DNA from: Cyanobacteriota bacterium
GTDB lineage: Bacteria > Cyanobacteriota > Cyanobacteriia > PCC-6307 > Cyanobiaceae
Length of the DNA: 28,923 nucleotides
NCBI GenBank assembly: GCA_947463165.1
Contig: CANHSW010000001.1
Coordinates: forward strand, 1-28,923
Direction: 5' to 3'
Shown: positions 14,818 through 23,133 of the stretch, one piece after another
Layout: every line of letters starts with the position of its first letter
How positions within the stretch are numbered: the first letter of the stretch is position 1
Notes under the pieces: model-generated
The model's input: only the letters and a program-made list of their open reading frames with translations
What the model was told of the DNA's origin: nothing
Database searches by the model: none
Position numbers and translations under genes: made by a program

Positions 14818-15405
14818 TCAGCAAAGGCCATCAGGGGCTTCGCCCTGGATCAATTCGCCTTGAACCAATTCAAATTGGAGCAGACAGCTGGCATGCCAGC
14901 GGCCGCCGTGCAGCCGTTCACAGCAGAACCGGCAGGCCAGGTTGCGCAGCCGGCGGCGATAGCGGGAGCTGATGCCGCAGTTGGGGCAGCGGGCGATCCA
15001 GCGCCCTGGCCCCAGGCTGTCGGCGGGCAGGGGATAGCGGTGGCGCACAGTCACCTGGAACTCGGCCTGGGCGGCATTGATCGCCGCCATGCGGGCCCGG
15101 AAGTTGGGGCCGTGCACCTCCCGCAGGCCCAGCACCCGATCCAGCCAGGCGTGGATCATTTCGTGGCAGAGGGTGCTGATGGTGGCTTGGCGCGGCAGGG
15201 TCTCGAGCAGCGGCCGGGACAGCACGATGTCGCAAAATTCGCGGCCGGCGCCATCGCGGCCGCGGCGATAGAGACCCGCAGTGCGGCGCATGCGGCCATC
15301 GCTCCAGCGCAGCGCCCGTGGGGGAGCGCTAGTTGCGGCAAGGCTGCCCTCAAAGTGCTCCCGATCGAGCCGATGAAACAGGGGCAGCAGCGGCTCCAAG
15401 GGCAC
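14818..15405 (-). CDS. SprT-like zinc metalloprotease family protein
   Basis: A 195-residue protein with the SprT/Spartan-type arrangement. The catalytic zinc motif HEMIH lies at 81-85 (E82 catalytic), with a probable third ligand, H98, in REVHGPNF. A C-terminal zinc ribbon is formed by C140/C143 (CPNC) and C158/C161 (CRFC). Eukaryotic relatives cleave DNA-protein crosslinks; bacterial members are largely uncharacterised, so the substrate here is unknown. The start is GTG 15405, the first in-frame start giving the normal N-terminal helix. It is divergent from the membrane-anchored gene at 15532 and appears to lead the minus-strand cluster down to 13264. Confidence 0.85.
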   Translation of the reverse strand: MPLEPLLPLFHRLDREHFEGSLAATSAPPRALRWSDGRMRRTAGLYRRGRDGAGREFCDIVLSRPLLETLPRQATISTLCHEMIHAWLDRVLGLREVHGPNFRARMAAINAAQAEFQVTVRHRYPLPADSLGPGRWIARCPNCGISSRYRRRLRNLACRFCCERLHGGRWHASCLLQFELVQGELIQGEAPDGLC

Positions 15406-15531
15406 CGCGGCGGGGGCGTAGAAACGGCGCCATTCTGGCCGGATCCGCCTGAATCCCGAGCTTGGCGGCGATGCCGCGGCGGGGGAGGGCAGTCGGTCAG
15501 ACTCAGGGGTCGAATCGCAGTGTCACAGGCA

Positions 15532-15960
15532 ATGGAGATGGACTGGGTACTCGTCCGTGACATCGGCGGCAAGGCCCTGCTGGCCGGTGCCAGCGCCCTG
15601 CTCCTCTACTGGACGATCTCGGCGGTGAAGCTCGTGCTCAGCGCCCGGGGCATCAATCCGCTGATCAAGCAGTTCTTCACCCAGGTGGCCAGTGGCCAGG
15701 TGGATGGGGCCTATCTGCTCACCACCAAGAACTACCGCAGCCACGTCACCCGCACCCAGTTCATCCGCTTCCTGGTGGAACTGAAGCTGAACAAATACCG
15801 CAACCTCAAATCGGGTCGGCCCCGCCTGGAGGAAAACCAATTAATTCTCACCGTGAAGCTCAAGAGTGATGGCAGCGAAGAATTGCCGCTCGACTTCACC
15901 TTCGTGAAACTCGATCAGCAATGGCGCATCGATCGAATCAGGAAAACCGCCGCAGCCTGA
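15532..15960 (+). CDS. Membrane-anchored small protein with NTF2-like/DUF4864-like domain
   Basis: A 142-residue protein with an N-terminal membrane helix (about 14-36, GKALLAGASALLLYWTISAVKLV). The soluble domain (about 40-140) contains NPLIKQFFTQVASGQVDGAYLL, a TRTQFIRFLVELKLNKYR helix and a C-terminal pair of strands, ELPLDFTFVKLDQQWRIDRIRK. This order of helix, short loop, F-x-x-F-L helix and final W-x-I-D-x-I strand is typical of small NTF2-like domains, but I cannot name the family with certainty. The start is uncertain: ATG 15532 is used; GTG 15520, with AGGGG about 11 nt upstream, would add four residues. A much longer in-frame extension lies antisense to sprT and is not believed. Confidence 0.75.
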   Translation: MEMDWVLVRDIGGKALLAGASALLLYWTISAVKLVLSARGINPLIKQFFTQVASGQVDGAYLLTTKNYRSHVTRTQFIRFLVELKLNKYRNLKSGRPRLEENQLILTVKLKSDGSEELPLDFTFVKLDQQWRIDRIRKTAAA

Positions 15961-15965
15961 ATCGC

Positions 15966-16071
15966 CTAGGGAAATTCTGAATAACTCGAGCCACGGCCCA
16001 TGGAGCCATGATGCCGCAATGGCTTCCAGCTGGCCTGGGAGAAAAATGGCGGTTGAGCAGAGCTTCCCTAG
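15966..16071 (+). mobile_element. IS5-type MITE, copy B, with CTAG duplication
   Basis: A 98-bp core (15970-16067), with left end GGAAATTCTGA and right end GCAGAGCTTCC (ends 8/11 complementary), lies between direct CTAG copies (15966-15969, 16068-16071). It has the same length and orientation as copy A and shares ATGCCGCAATGGCT and CAGCTGG blocks with it. The flanks (CGCCTAG before, CTAGCTCTCCC after) look like units of the adjacent 17-bp array, so the element inserted into that array. Confidence 0.85.
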
Positions 16072-16273
16072 CTCTCCCTAGCGCCGCTAACACCTAGCGC
16101 TCATATAGCTAGCCCCCCATCGCATCGAGCAATCCATTACGCCTAGCCCTCCATTACGCCTGGCCAGCCATAGCGCCTAGCCCCATACCGCTAGCCCTCC
16201 TCTACGCCTAGGCCTCGCTAGCGACTAGCCAGCCATAGCGCCTAGCCCTCCCTATCGCCTGGCCATCTACAGG
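16072..16273. repeat. CTAG-rich 17-bp degenerate tandem array, about 12 units
   Basis: Repeating units of 16-18 bp have consensus near CCTAGCCCTCCATAGCG, for example CCTAGCCCTCCATTACG, CCTGGCCAGCCATAGCG and CCTAGCCCTCCCTATCG. The tetranucleotide CTAG occurs about a dozen times in about 200 bp, unusual because CTAG is rare in most bacterial DNA. Confidence 0.75.
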
Positions 16274-16279
16274 GCCTAG

Positions 16280-18412
<2,133 letters not shown>

Positions 18413-18433
18413 GCGCTAAAAAGCTCCGGTGCT

Positions 18434-18481
18434 GATCAAACCAGAGTCCCCTTCGCCGATAAAACCAGAATCCCCTTCGCG
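18434..18481. repeat. 24-bp direct repeat, 2 units, downstream of ligA
   Basis: Two adjacent 24-bp copies (18434-18457 and 18458-18481) differ at three positions and share AAACCAGA plus TCCCCTTCGC. A shorter pair of CGTTA(G/A)CCCCC boxes follows near 18505-18535. Neither forms an obvious terminator. Confidence 0.8.
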
Positions 18482-18595
18482 CCAGGCCCTTTAGTCCCCT
18501 GTGTCGTTAGCCCCCGCTGCCGTTAACCCCCAAGCGCTTGTTCTTCTGAGCTTTGCTTGCCCCAGATCAATCAATCATTCCTACGGATTTTGACC

Positions 18596-18778
18596 ATGGA
18601 CCCCCTGCAAAGTTCAATACCGGCCTGCATCAAGACGGCCTGTGGCCGGGCCAAGTATCAAGAGCTGGCGGCCCACTGCGGCTGGCTGGCCCGGCTGAGA
18701 CTGGCCTGGTTTGTGGCAATCGCGGCGCTGAGGGACTGGCTCCTGCCAGATATCAACCAAAGCCCACCCAAACCCTGA
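18596..18778 (+). CDS. Small hypothetical protein
   Basis: A 60-residue frame from the ATG at 18596 (an upstream TTG at 18557 would add 13 residues). The product has a Cys-containing N-terminus (IPACIKTACGRAKYQELAAHCG) and one hydrophobic stretch (WLARLRLAWFVAIAALRDWLL, about 31-51) that could be an amphipathic or membrane helix. No family is recognised. Both flanks are repeat arrays (24-bp before, 11-bp after) and no convincing ribosome-binding site is visible, so it may not be expressed. Confidence 0.35.
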   Translation: MDPLQSSIPACIKTACGRAKYQELAAHCGWLARLRLAWFVAIAALRDWLLPDINQSPPKP

Positions 18779-18779
18779 T

Positions 18780-18889
18780 CTTGACTTTATCTCAAACCGT
18801 GCTCAGCTTGAGCCCAACTTGAGCCCAGTTTGATCTCAACTTGAGCTCAGTTTGATCTCGACTTTAACTAAATTTGATCTCAATCTGAG
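18780..18889. repeat. 11-bp degenerate tandem array, 10 units
   Basis: Ten in-phase 11-bp units from 18780 to 18889 have consensus C(T/C)CA(A/G)(C/T)TTGA(G/T); examples are CTCAACTTGAG (18835-18845) and CTCAGTTTGAT (18846-18856). The array runs up to and just into the last codons of the TVP38-like gene. A period of 11 places units on roughly the same helix face and cannot encode a fixed peptide repeat. Confidence 0.85.
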
Positions 18890-19548
18890 CCCGGCTGCCC
18901 CTGCTCTCCCGGCGGGATTTGCAGCGCCTGCCGGGCGGCACGGCCCACCAACACCACGGTGGCCAGGGTGGCCAGCAGGCCGACAATGCGCAGGGCCCAG
19001 GTGCCGAGATCGGCCTTGCCGGCGAGCACCTCGGGGAAGCGGGCCACGTCGCCGGCAAAGGCCCCTAGGGCACAGAACAAAACAGTGCCCGGCAGGATGC
19101 CCAGCAGACCCAGGCTGTAATCGCGCAGGCTCACCTCGCTGAGCCCATAGGCCAGGTTCAGCAAGCTGAAGGGAAAGGCCGGCGACAGGCGGGTGAGCAG
19201 CACCAGCCGCAGGCCTTCGCGGCTCACGGCCTGTTCCACGGCCTGCAGCTTGGGCAGGGCCGCTAGTCGGCGCCTGGCCCAGTTGCGCAGCCAGCTACGC
19301 CCCAATAGGAAGGCGGCCTCGGCGCCGAGACAGGCCCCCACAAACACCACCAGGCTGCCCCACCAGGTGCCGTAGAGGGCGCCGGCCAGCATGGAGGCCC
19401 ATACACCAGGCAGCAGCAGGGTTACCCAGAGGGCGTAGAGGGGAATGAACAGCAGCGCCCCCAAGGGCGAGCGCAGGGCGGGCAACAGCTGCTGCAAATC
19501 CAATGGGCTCAGCGGCAATGGGCTCATCGGTATCTGGCCCGGCGGCAT
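18880..19548 (-). CDS. TVP38/TMEM64 (DedA-like, VTT domain) membrane protein
   Basis: A polytopic inner-membrane protein of about 222 residues in the SNARE-associated/VTT family, relatives of which act in lipid scrambling or membrane homeostasis; its bacterial function is poorly defined. Hydrophobic segments lie at about 33-55, 57-78, 135-160, 165-185 and 198-215. The family signature is clear: GALYGTWWGSLVVFVGACLGAEAAFLLGR in the first half, and LVLLTRLSPAFPFSLLNLAYGL followed by LGILPGTVLFCALGAF in the second. I choose the ATG at 19548 because AGGAAGGTG lies 9 nt upstream; GTG 19560 falls inside that ribosome-binding site. Its 3' end runs into the 11-bp tandem array. Confidence 0.88.
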   Translation of the reverse strand: MPPGQIPMSPLPLSPLDLQQLLPALRSPLGALLFIPLYALWVTLLLPGVWASMLAGALYGTWWGSLVVFVGACLGAEAAFLLGRSWLRNWARRRLAALPKLQAVEQAVSREGLRLVLLTRLSPAFPFSLLNLAYGLSEVSLRDYSLGLLGILPGTVLFCALGAFAGDVARFPEVLAGKADLGTWALRIVGLLATLATVVLVGRAARQALQIPPGEQGQPGSD

Positions 19549-19722
19549 CGGGGGGTTCACCTTCCTAGCCAGCCGAGCTGATCACCAGCCGAACTCATCG
19601 CTAACTGAACCCATGGCCGGCCAGCCCTAATTGCCAACTTTAACGCAGGGGCGTTAGATCAGGCTCTCCATATCAGGGGCAGCAGCGACCGACCAGTCTT
19701 AGCAGTACAGGCAAAACATATA

Positions 19723-20349
19723 TCAACCCTTTGCGGCTACATAGGGGAGGGAAGAATGGTGCACCATGATCCGAAGCTTGCCGGAGGCATCCTTAACGAA
19801 GGTCCATGTCTTGTCGACAGTAGTTACCTCACCATTCTTGTTGGTGATCATTACTTTGCCCATGGTGCTGGCACTATCTTGATCAATAAAAATTGCCGCA
19901 TTGCAAATATTAACTTTTCTCCAGCCCTTCAAGGCGAAGCCAGTATCACCGGGGAAGGCAGGATCGCCACCAACGAAGTAAGCCAGGGCTCCGGCTCGGG
20001 TGGTGCGGAAAGTCTGGGGGACAGTAGTAAGGGTTGGCTTGAACAGCACCGGGCCAATATTGTAGCCATAGGCACTGTCAATTACCTTTGCAGCCAGCTG
20101 TTTAGCCGCTGCCTGGTCATATTTGCCATCTTTTTCATTCTTATCATAGGTGGTAGAAATCGCCACCAATGCTTCGCCCCAGCCTTTTTGCGCCGCAAGC
20201 ACCTCTGCTTCGCTGATGGCCGACGGCTTCAACACGGTGGCCTTGATCGCCGGACAGTCCGGAGACGACTGGGCTAGAGCATTAGAGGGACTTAACGCAA
20301 CTAGGCCAGCGACGGCAAGGGCGGCAACCAGAGCCGGGGAGGATTTCAT
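19723..20349 (-). CDS. Secreted NTF2-like protein
   Basis: The ATG at 20349 gives a classic signal peptide: MKSS, a hydrophobic core (ALVAALAVAGLVAL) and an A-x-A site at NALAQ, with mature protein from about residue 28. The mature domain of about 180 residues has AEVLAAQKGWGEALVAIST, AKVIDSAYGYNIGPVLFKPTL, RAGALAYFVGGDPAFPGDTGFALKGW, ASTMGKVMITNKNGEVTTVDKTWTFVKD and the terminal LRIMVHHSSLPY. This order of helices and a curved sheet fits the SnoaL/NTF2 fold. Similar marine and cyanobacterial proteins are, to my knowledge, often misnamed phosphoribosyl-AMP cyclohydrolase; no HisI motif is present. The upstream in-frame extension to 20448 is not needed. A periplasmic ligand-binding or enzymatic role is possible but unknown. 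Confidence 0.8.
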   Translation of the reverse strand: MKSSPALVAALAVAGLVALSPSNALAQSSPDCPAIKATVLKPSAISEAEVLAAQKGWGEALVAISTTYDKNEKDGKYDQAAAKQLAAKVIDSAYGYNIGPVLFKPTLTTVPQTFRTTRAGALAYFVGGDPAFPGDTGFALKGWRKVNICNAAIFIDQDSASTMGKVMITNKNGEVTTVDKTWTFVKDASGKLRIMVHHSSLPYVAAKG

Positions 20350-20617
20350 CGCGTAATTGAGCAAGTTCAACCGGACAAGGCTATCCAACAAGCCAGAGAA
20401 ACCTTCTGTTTCACCACGGAAATTGCCATGTTTTTTCACATAAGGCATTTTTCACCCAATATCCTGAAAAGAGTGGCTAGGGTGGAAGGCTGCTTTGCTG
20501 AACAGCAGGCCGTGCCGTGGTACTTCGCTTTGCTTTTGCGGGGCACAGCTTTCCCATATCACCGCCATTCACCTGGCACTCTTGCCCATAGGAGCAGGTT
20601 CACGCCAGACCATCTTT

Positions 20618-20681
20618 ATCAAGCGTCACTTCAATCTAGCGTCACCCCAATCTAGCGTCATTTCAGTTTAGTGCATATTCA
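20618..20681. repeat. 16-bp tandem repeat, 4 units
   Basis: Units at 20618-20633, 20634-20649 (ATCTAGCGTCACCCCA), 20650-20665 (ATCTAGCGTCATTTCA) and a diverged fourth at 20666-20681, upstream of the secreted NTF2-like gene. Confidence 0.8.
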
Positions 20682-20919
20682 ACATGGCTCCACTTTGAAC
20701 TAACATTCAATCAAGGACACCTCGAAAAGCCCTTTCGGCTCGCGAGAGCCAAAGCAAAGCCAGTCGCTGCAACAGGTATTGGATCACGAGATAAGCGGAA
20801 TTTGTGATTTCCGAGGTACCCTCAATCGAGATTGCGAAAACCTCTAAAAAATCGATTATTCGAGTTCCGCGGCTCAAGGGCAGACAATTCGCCAATAGGC
20901 TTCACCCATCATGAGACCC

Positions 20920-20955
20920 GTGAGATCAGCGAGGTCAGTGAGGTCAGTGAGATCT
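20920..20955. repeat. 9-bp tandem repeat, 4 units
   Basis: GTGAGATCA, GCGAGGTCA, GTGAGGTCA and GTGAGATCT occur in direct succession within the gene-poor region. Confidence 0.8.
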
Positions 20956-21309
20956 GGGATTTATCGAGCTGACCTTACGCCCCCCTGCTCATTATAAACA
21001 TCGAACTAGATTTGAGCTTTCCGCACATCCAGGATCAGATTCTCACCCACCAGCGAATAACAGCTAGACAGCCATTTCCACCAGATCCTTCAAAAATATC
21101 ATCTCATCAACTTACCGGATATAACAATAGCAACATCCACCACTGAGCAGCGGCCAGCAGCGGCCAGGAATTCCCCATGGCATGATCCATCAAACACATC
21201 ATCTTGCTAATCAACAGGAGATAACTACGCTATTGCACACCGCTCAATAGCGACAAGGCGGCAAAGCGGCACTTTATCCATGGCCCACCGCAGCCGAGGC
21301 TGAGGCAAT

Positions 21310-21415
21310 TTAGGAGTCTCAGAACAACCGCCACTTCACTGCTGCAGCCAGATGAGATCGCTTGCAGCGTCAGGGCTCCACTGGGCGTTGCTCGGGTTTT
21401 CCTGAGCTTCCTTAG
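21310..21415 (-). mobile_element. IS5-type MITE, copy C (inverted), with TTAG duplication
   Basis: A 98-bp core (21314-21411) is bounded by direct TTAG copies (21310-21313, 21412-21415); the complement CTAA fits YTAR. Read on the minus strand it starts GGAAGCTCAGGAAAACC and shares TGGAGCCCTGA and a downstream GGCGGTTG block with copies A and B. Its other end has decayed (GAGTCTCAGA), so it is probably the oldest of the three. Its right part can also fold with the flank (TTTCCTGAGC at 21398-21407 against GCTCAGGAAA at 21419-21428). Confidence 0.75.
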
Positions 21416-21549
21416 GAGGCTCAGGAAACCAGATAATGCCAACGATTAACAGCCTATTTGCCCAATAGTGGTGGATGGTGATTAATAATAGAGAACAGTG
21501 GTGGGCTCTCCTGTAGTTGATGCCGATCACGCCCCCTTAGCCACCGCCC

Positions 21550-23004
21550 ATGCCAAACGCCGCCCCCCTGGAGTTCATCCCGCCCCGACTCGACCGCCGG
21601 GTGTTGTTCGGGGCCCGGCTGCTGCTGCCCCTATGGCTGCGCAGCAGTGGCATCCAGGGGATCCAGGTGAAGGGAATCGAGCGGCTGCAGTGGGCCATGG
21701 AGCGGTTCCAGACCGGTCAAAGCCGGCTGCTGCTGGCCTTCCGCCACCCCAGCCTGGATGATCCGGCGGTGATGGCCCAGCTGCTCTGGGGCGAACTGGC
21801 CCGCAGCTGCCGCCCCCGCCCCCACGCCCAGTTCCTGTTCGACCGCGGCATTCCCCTCTGGGCTGGCGCCTGGGTGGGCTGGCTGCTGTCCCGGCTCGGC
21901 GGCTGCTCGATCCAGCGCAGCAAGCTCGACCTGCCCGCCCTGCGCACCGCCCGCGCCCTGCTGCTGGCTGGTCCCCACCCCTTTGCGGTGGCGCCGGAGG
22001 GGGCCACCAACGGCCACAACGAAGCGATCAGTCCCCTGGAGCCAGGGGTAGCCCAGCTGGCCCTCTGGACCGCAGACGACCTCGACCGGGCCGGCCGCCC
22101 GGAGGCCACCGAGCTGCTGCCGATCGGCCTGCAATACAGATTCACCAAGCCTGTGTGGCCAGCCATCGAGGCCCTGCTCAACCAGTTGGAGGCGGATGGG
22201 GGCCTGCCCGCCAGCTCAGACCATTCACTCGATCCAGAAAGGCTCTACGGGCGCCTATTCAGGCTCGCCGAAATAATCCTCAGCCGCATGGAAGGCTTCT
22301 ACCGGGATGCCTATCACCTGCCCCTGGAGAAGAACGCCACCGCCCGCCTGCCTAAAACAGCCACCGAATCGGTGCCAGAACCACTGCCAGATGCCAACGA
22401 CCAGCTAGGCGTACGTCTGAACCTGCTGATGGAGGAGGTCTTGGCCCTGGTGGAGCATTCGCTTGGGGTGAAGGCCCACGGCGGTGTGGGCGAGCGCTGC
22501 CTAAGGCTGGAGCAGGCGGGCTGGGATCGCCTCTACCCCGCACCTGGCAACCATTCTGAAGTTAGTAACAAATCTGCTGTTGGCAACCATTCCGAAGCTG
22601 GCAAAAATTCTGAGGTTGGCGGCCCAGCCGGAGCCAGCGCCCTGGATCGAGGCCTGGCCGACCGCTGGGCGGAGGAAACAGAGCGGCAGCTCTGGCACAT
22701 GCGCCTGGTGGAATCCTTCGTGGCGGTAAGCGGCCGCTACGTGAAAGACCACCCCAGCCAGGAACGCTTCGCCGACACCCTTCTAATCCTGTGGGACACC
22801 ATGGCTCGCATCAAAGGATCCAACCCGGCCAGGCGGCCGCGCCTGGGACCCCGCCGGGCGGTAGTGCACATCGGCGAGCCCCTGGCCATTGCTCCGCGCC
22901 TGGCCGCCTACCGCGCCGATCGCCGCGCCGGGGTGGCTGCCCTCACCGCCGAGCTGCGCAACAGGCTGGTGGGCTTGATTGTGCCCTCGACCCCGGCAAG
23001 CTAG
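21550..23004 (+). CDS. PlsC-like 1-acylglycerol-3-phosphate acyltransferase family protein
   Basis: A membrane-associated acyltransferase that would transfer an acyl chain to a lysolipid or similar acceptor. The catalytic HX4D motif is FRHPSLDD (H66, D71), and the acceptor-binding block is FAVAPEGATNGHNE (E150-G151), in the usual order and spacing. Hydrophobic stretches at about 20-35 and 102-120 may dip into the membrane. At 484 residues it is about twice the size of PlsC, because of a C-terminal region (200-484) with helical segments such as LNLLMEEVLALVEHSLG and RQLWHMRLVESFVAVSGRYV. Residues 332-358 form a repetitive (V/A)GNHSE insert built from 18-bp DNA units. The true acceptor is unknown. 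No linked lipid genes are nearby. Confidence 0.85.
   Translation: MPNAAPLEFIPPRLDRRVLFGARLLLPLWLRSSGIQGIQVKGIERLQWAMERFQTGQSRLLLAFRHPSLDDPAVMAQLLWGELARSCRPRPHAQFLFDRGIPLWAGAWVGWLLSRLGGCSIQRSKLDLPALRTARALLLAGPHPFAVAPEGATNGHNEAISPLEPGVAQLALWTADDLDRAGRPEATELLPIGLQYRFTKPVWPAIEALLNQLEADGGLPASSDHSLDPERLYGRLFRLAEIILSRMEGFYRDAYHLPLEKNATARLPKTATESVPEPLPDANDQLGVRLNLLMEEVLALVEHSLGVKAHGGVGERCLRLEQAGWDRLYPAPGNHSEVSNKSAVGNHSEAGKNSEVGGPAGASALDRGLADRWAEETERQLWHMRLVESFVAVSGRYVKDHPSQERFADTLLILWDTMARIKGSNPARRPRLGPRRAVVHIGEPLAIAPRLAAYRADRRAGVAALTAELRNRLVGLIVPSTPAS
22546..22617. repeat. 18-bp coding tandem repeat, 4 units, in the acyltransferase
   Basis: Four 18-bp units centred on GGCAACCATTC(T/C)GAA encode the hexapeptides GNHSEV, SNKSAV, GNHSEA and GKNSEV. 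The insert is in frame and lies in a loop between helical regions. Confidence 0.75.
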
Positions 23005-23133
23005 CTGAGCCAGCCTGCCGACTGAGTTGATCCCCATGGCCTTTCTGGTTGCTTATGTCGGGAGGGTTGTTAACGTCGGTCAGATTGAAAACCAAGCGGA
23101 TTGCCGAGCAATTCAAATGATGGCAATACATCG
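23005..23133. other. Convergent spacer with weak hairpins
   Basis: A 129-bp gap between the convergent acyltransferase and PhoD-like genes. Small inverted repeats are present: ATTGC/GCAAT near 23100, and TCGCT/AGCGA (23131-23145) across the PhoD stop. None is a strong terminator. Confidence 0.3.

Larger units (their letters stand above)
20350..21549. other. 1.2-kb gene-poor region with repeats and a MITE
   Basis: No convincing gene is found. Contents seen are a 16-bp array (20618-20681), a 9-bp array (20920-20955) and MITE copy C (21310-21415). A 62-codon minus-strand frame (20707-20895), with a hydrophobic AYLVIQYLLQRLALLWL segment, might be a decayed gene or transposase piece, but no family is recognised. 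Base composition is more AT-rich than the coding regions. The left part should hold the promoter of the secreted NTF2-like gene and the right part that of the acyltransferase gene. Confidence 0.55.

Noticed and set aside
14803..15531. Long in-frame upstream extension of the membrane-anchored gene at 15532
   Set aside because: It lies antisense to the SprT-like gene with intact zinc motifs; the extension has low-complexity Ala/Gly content.
16072..16273. CRISPR array
   Set aside because: Units are directly adjacent, degenerate and lack unique spacers; no cas genes are seen. The same holds for the other arrays.
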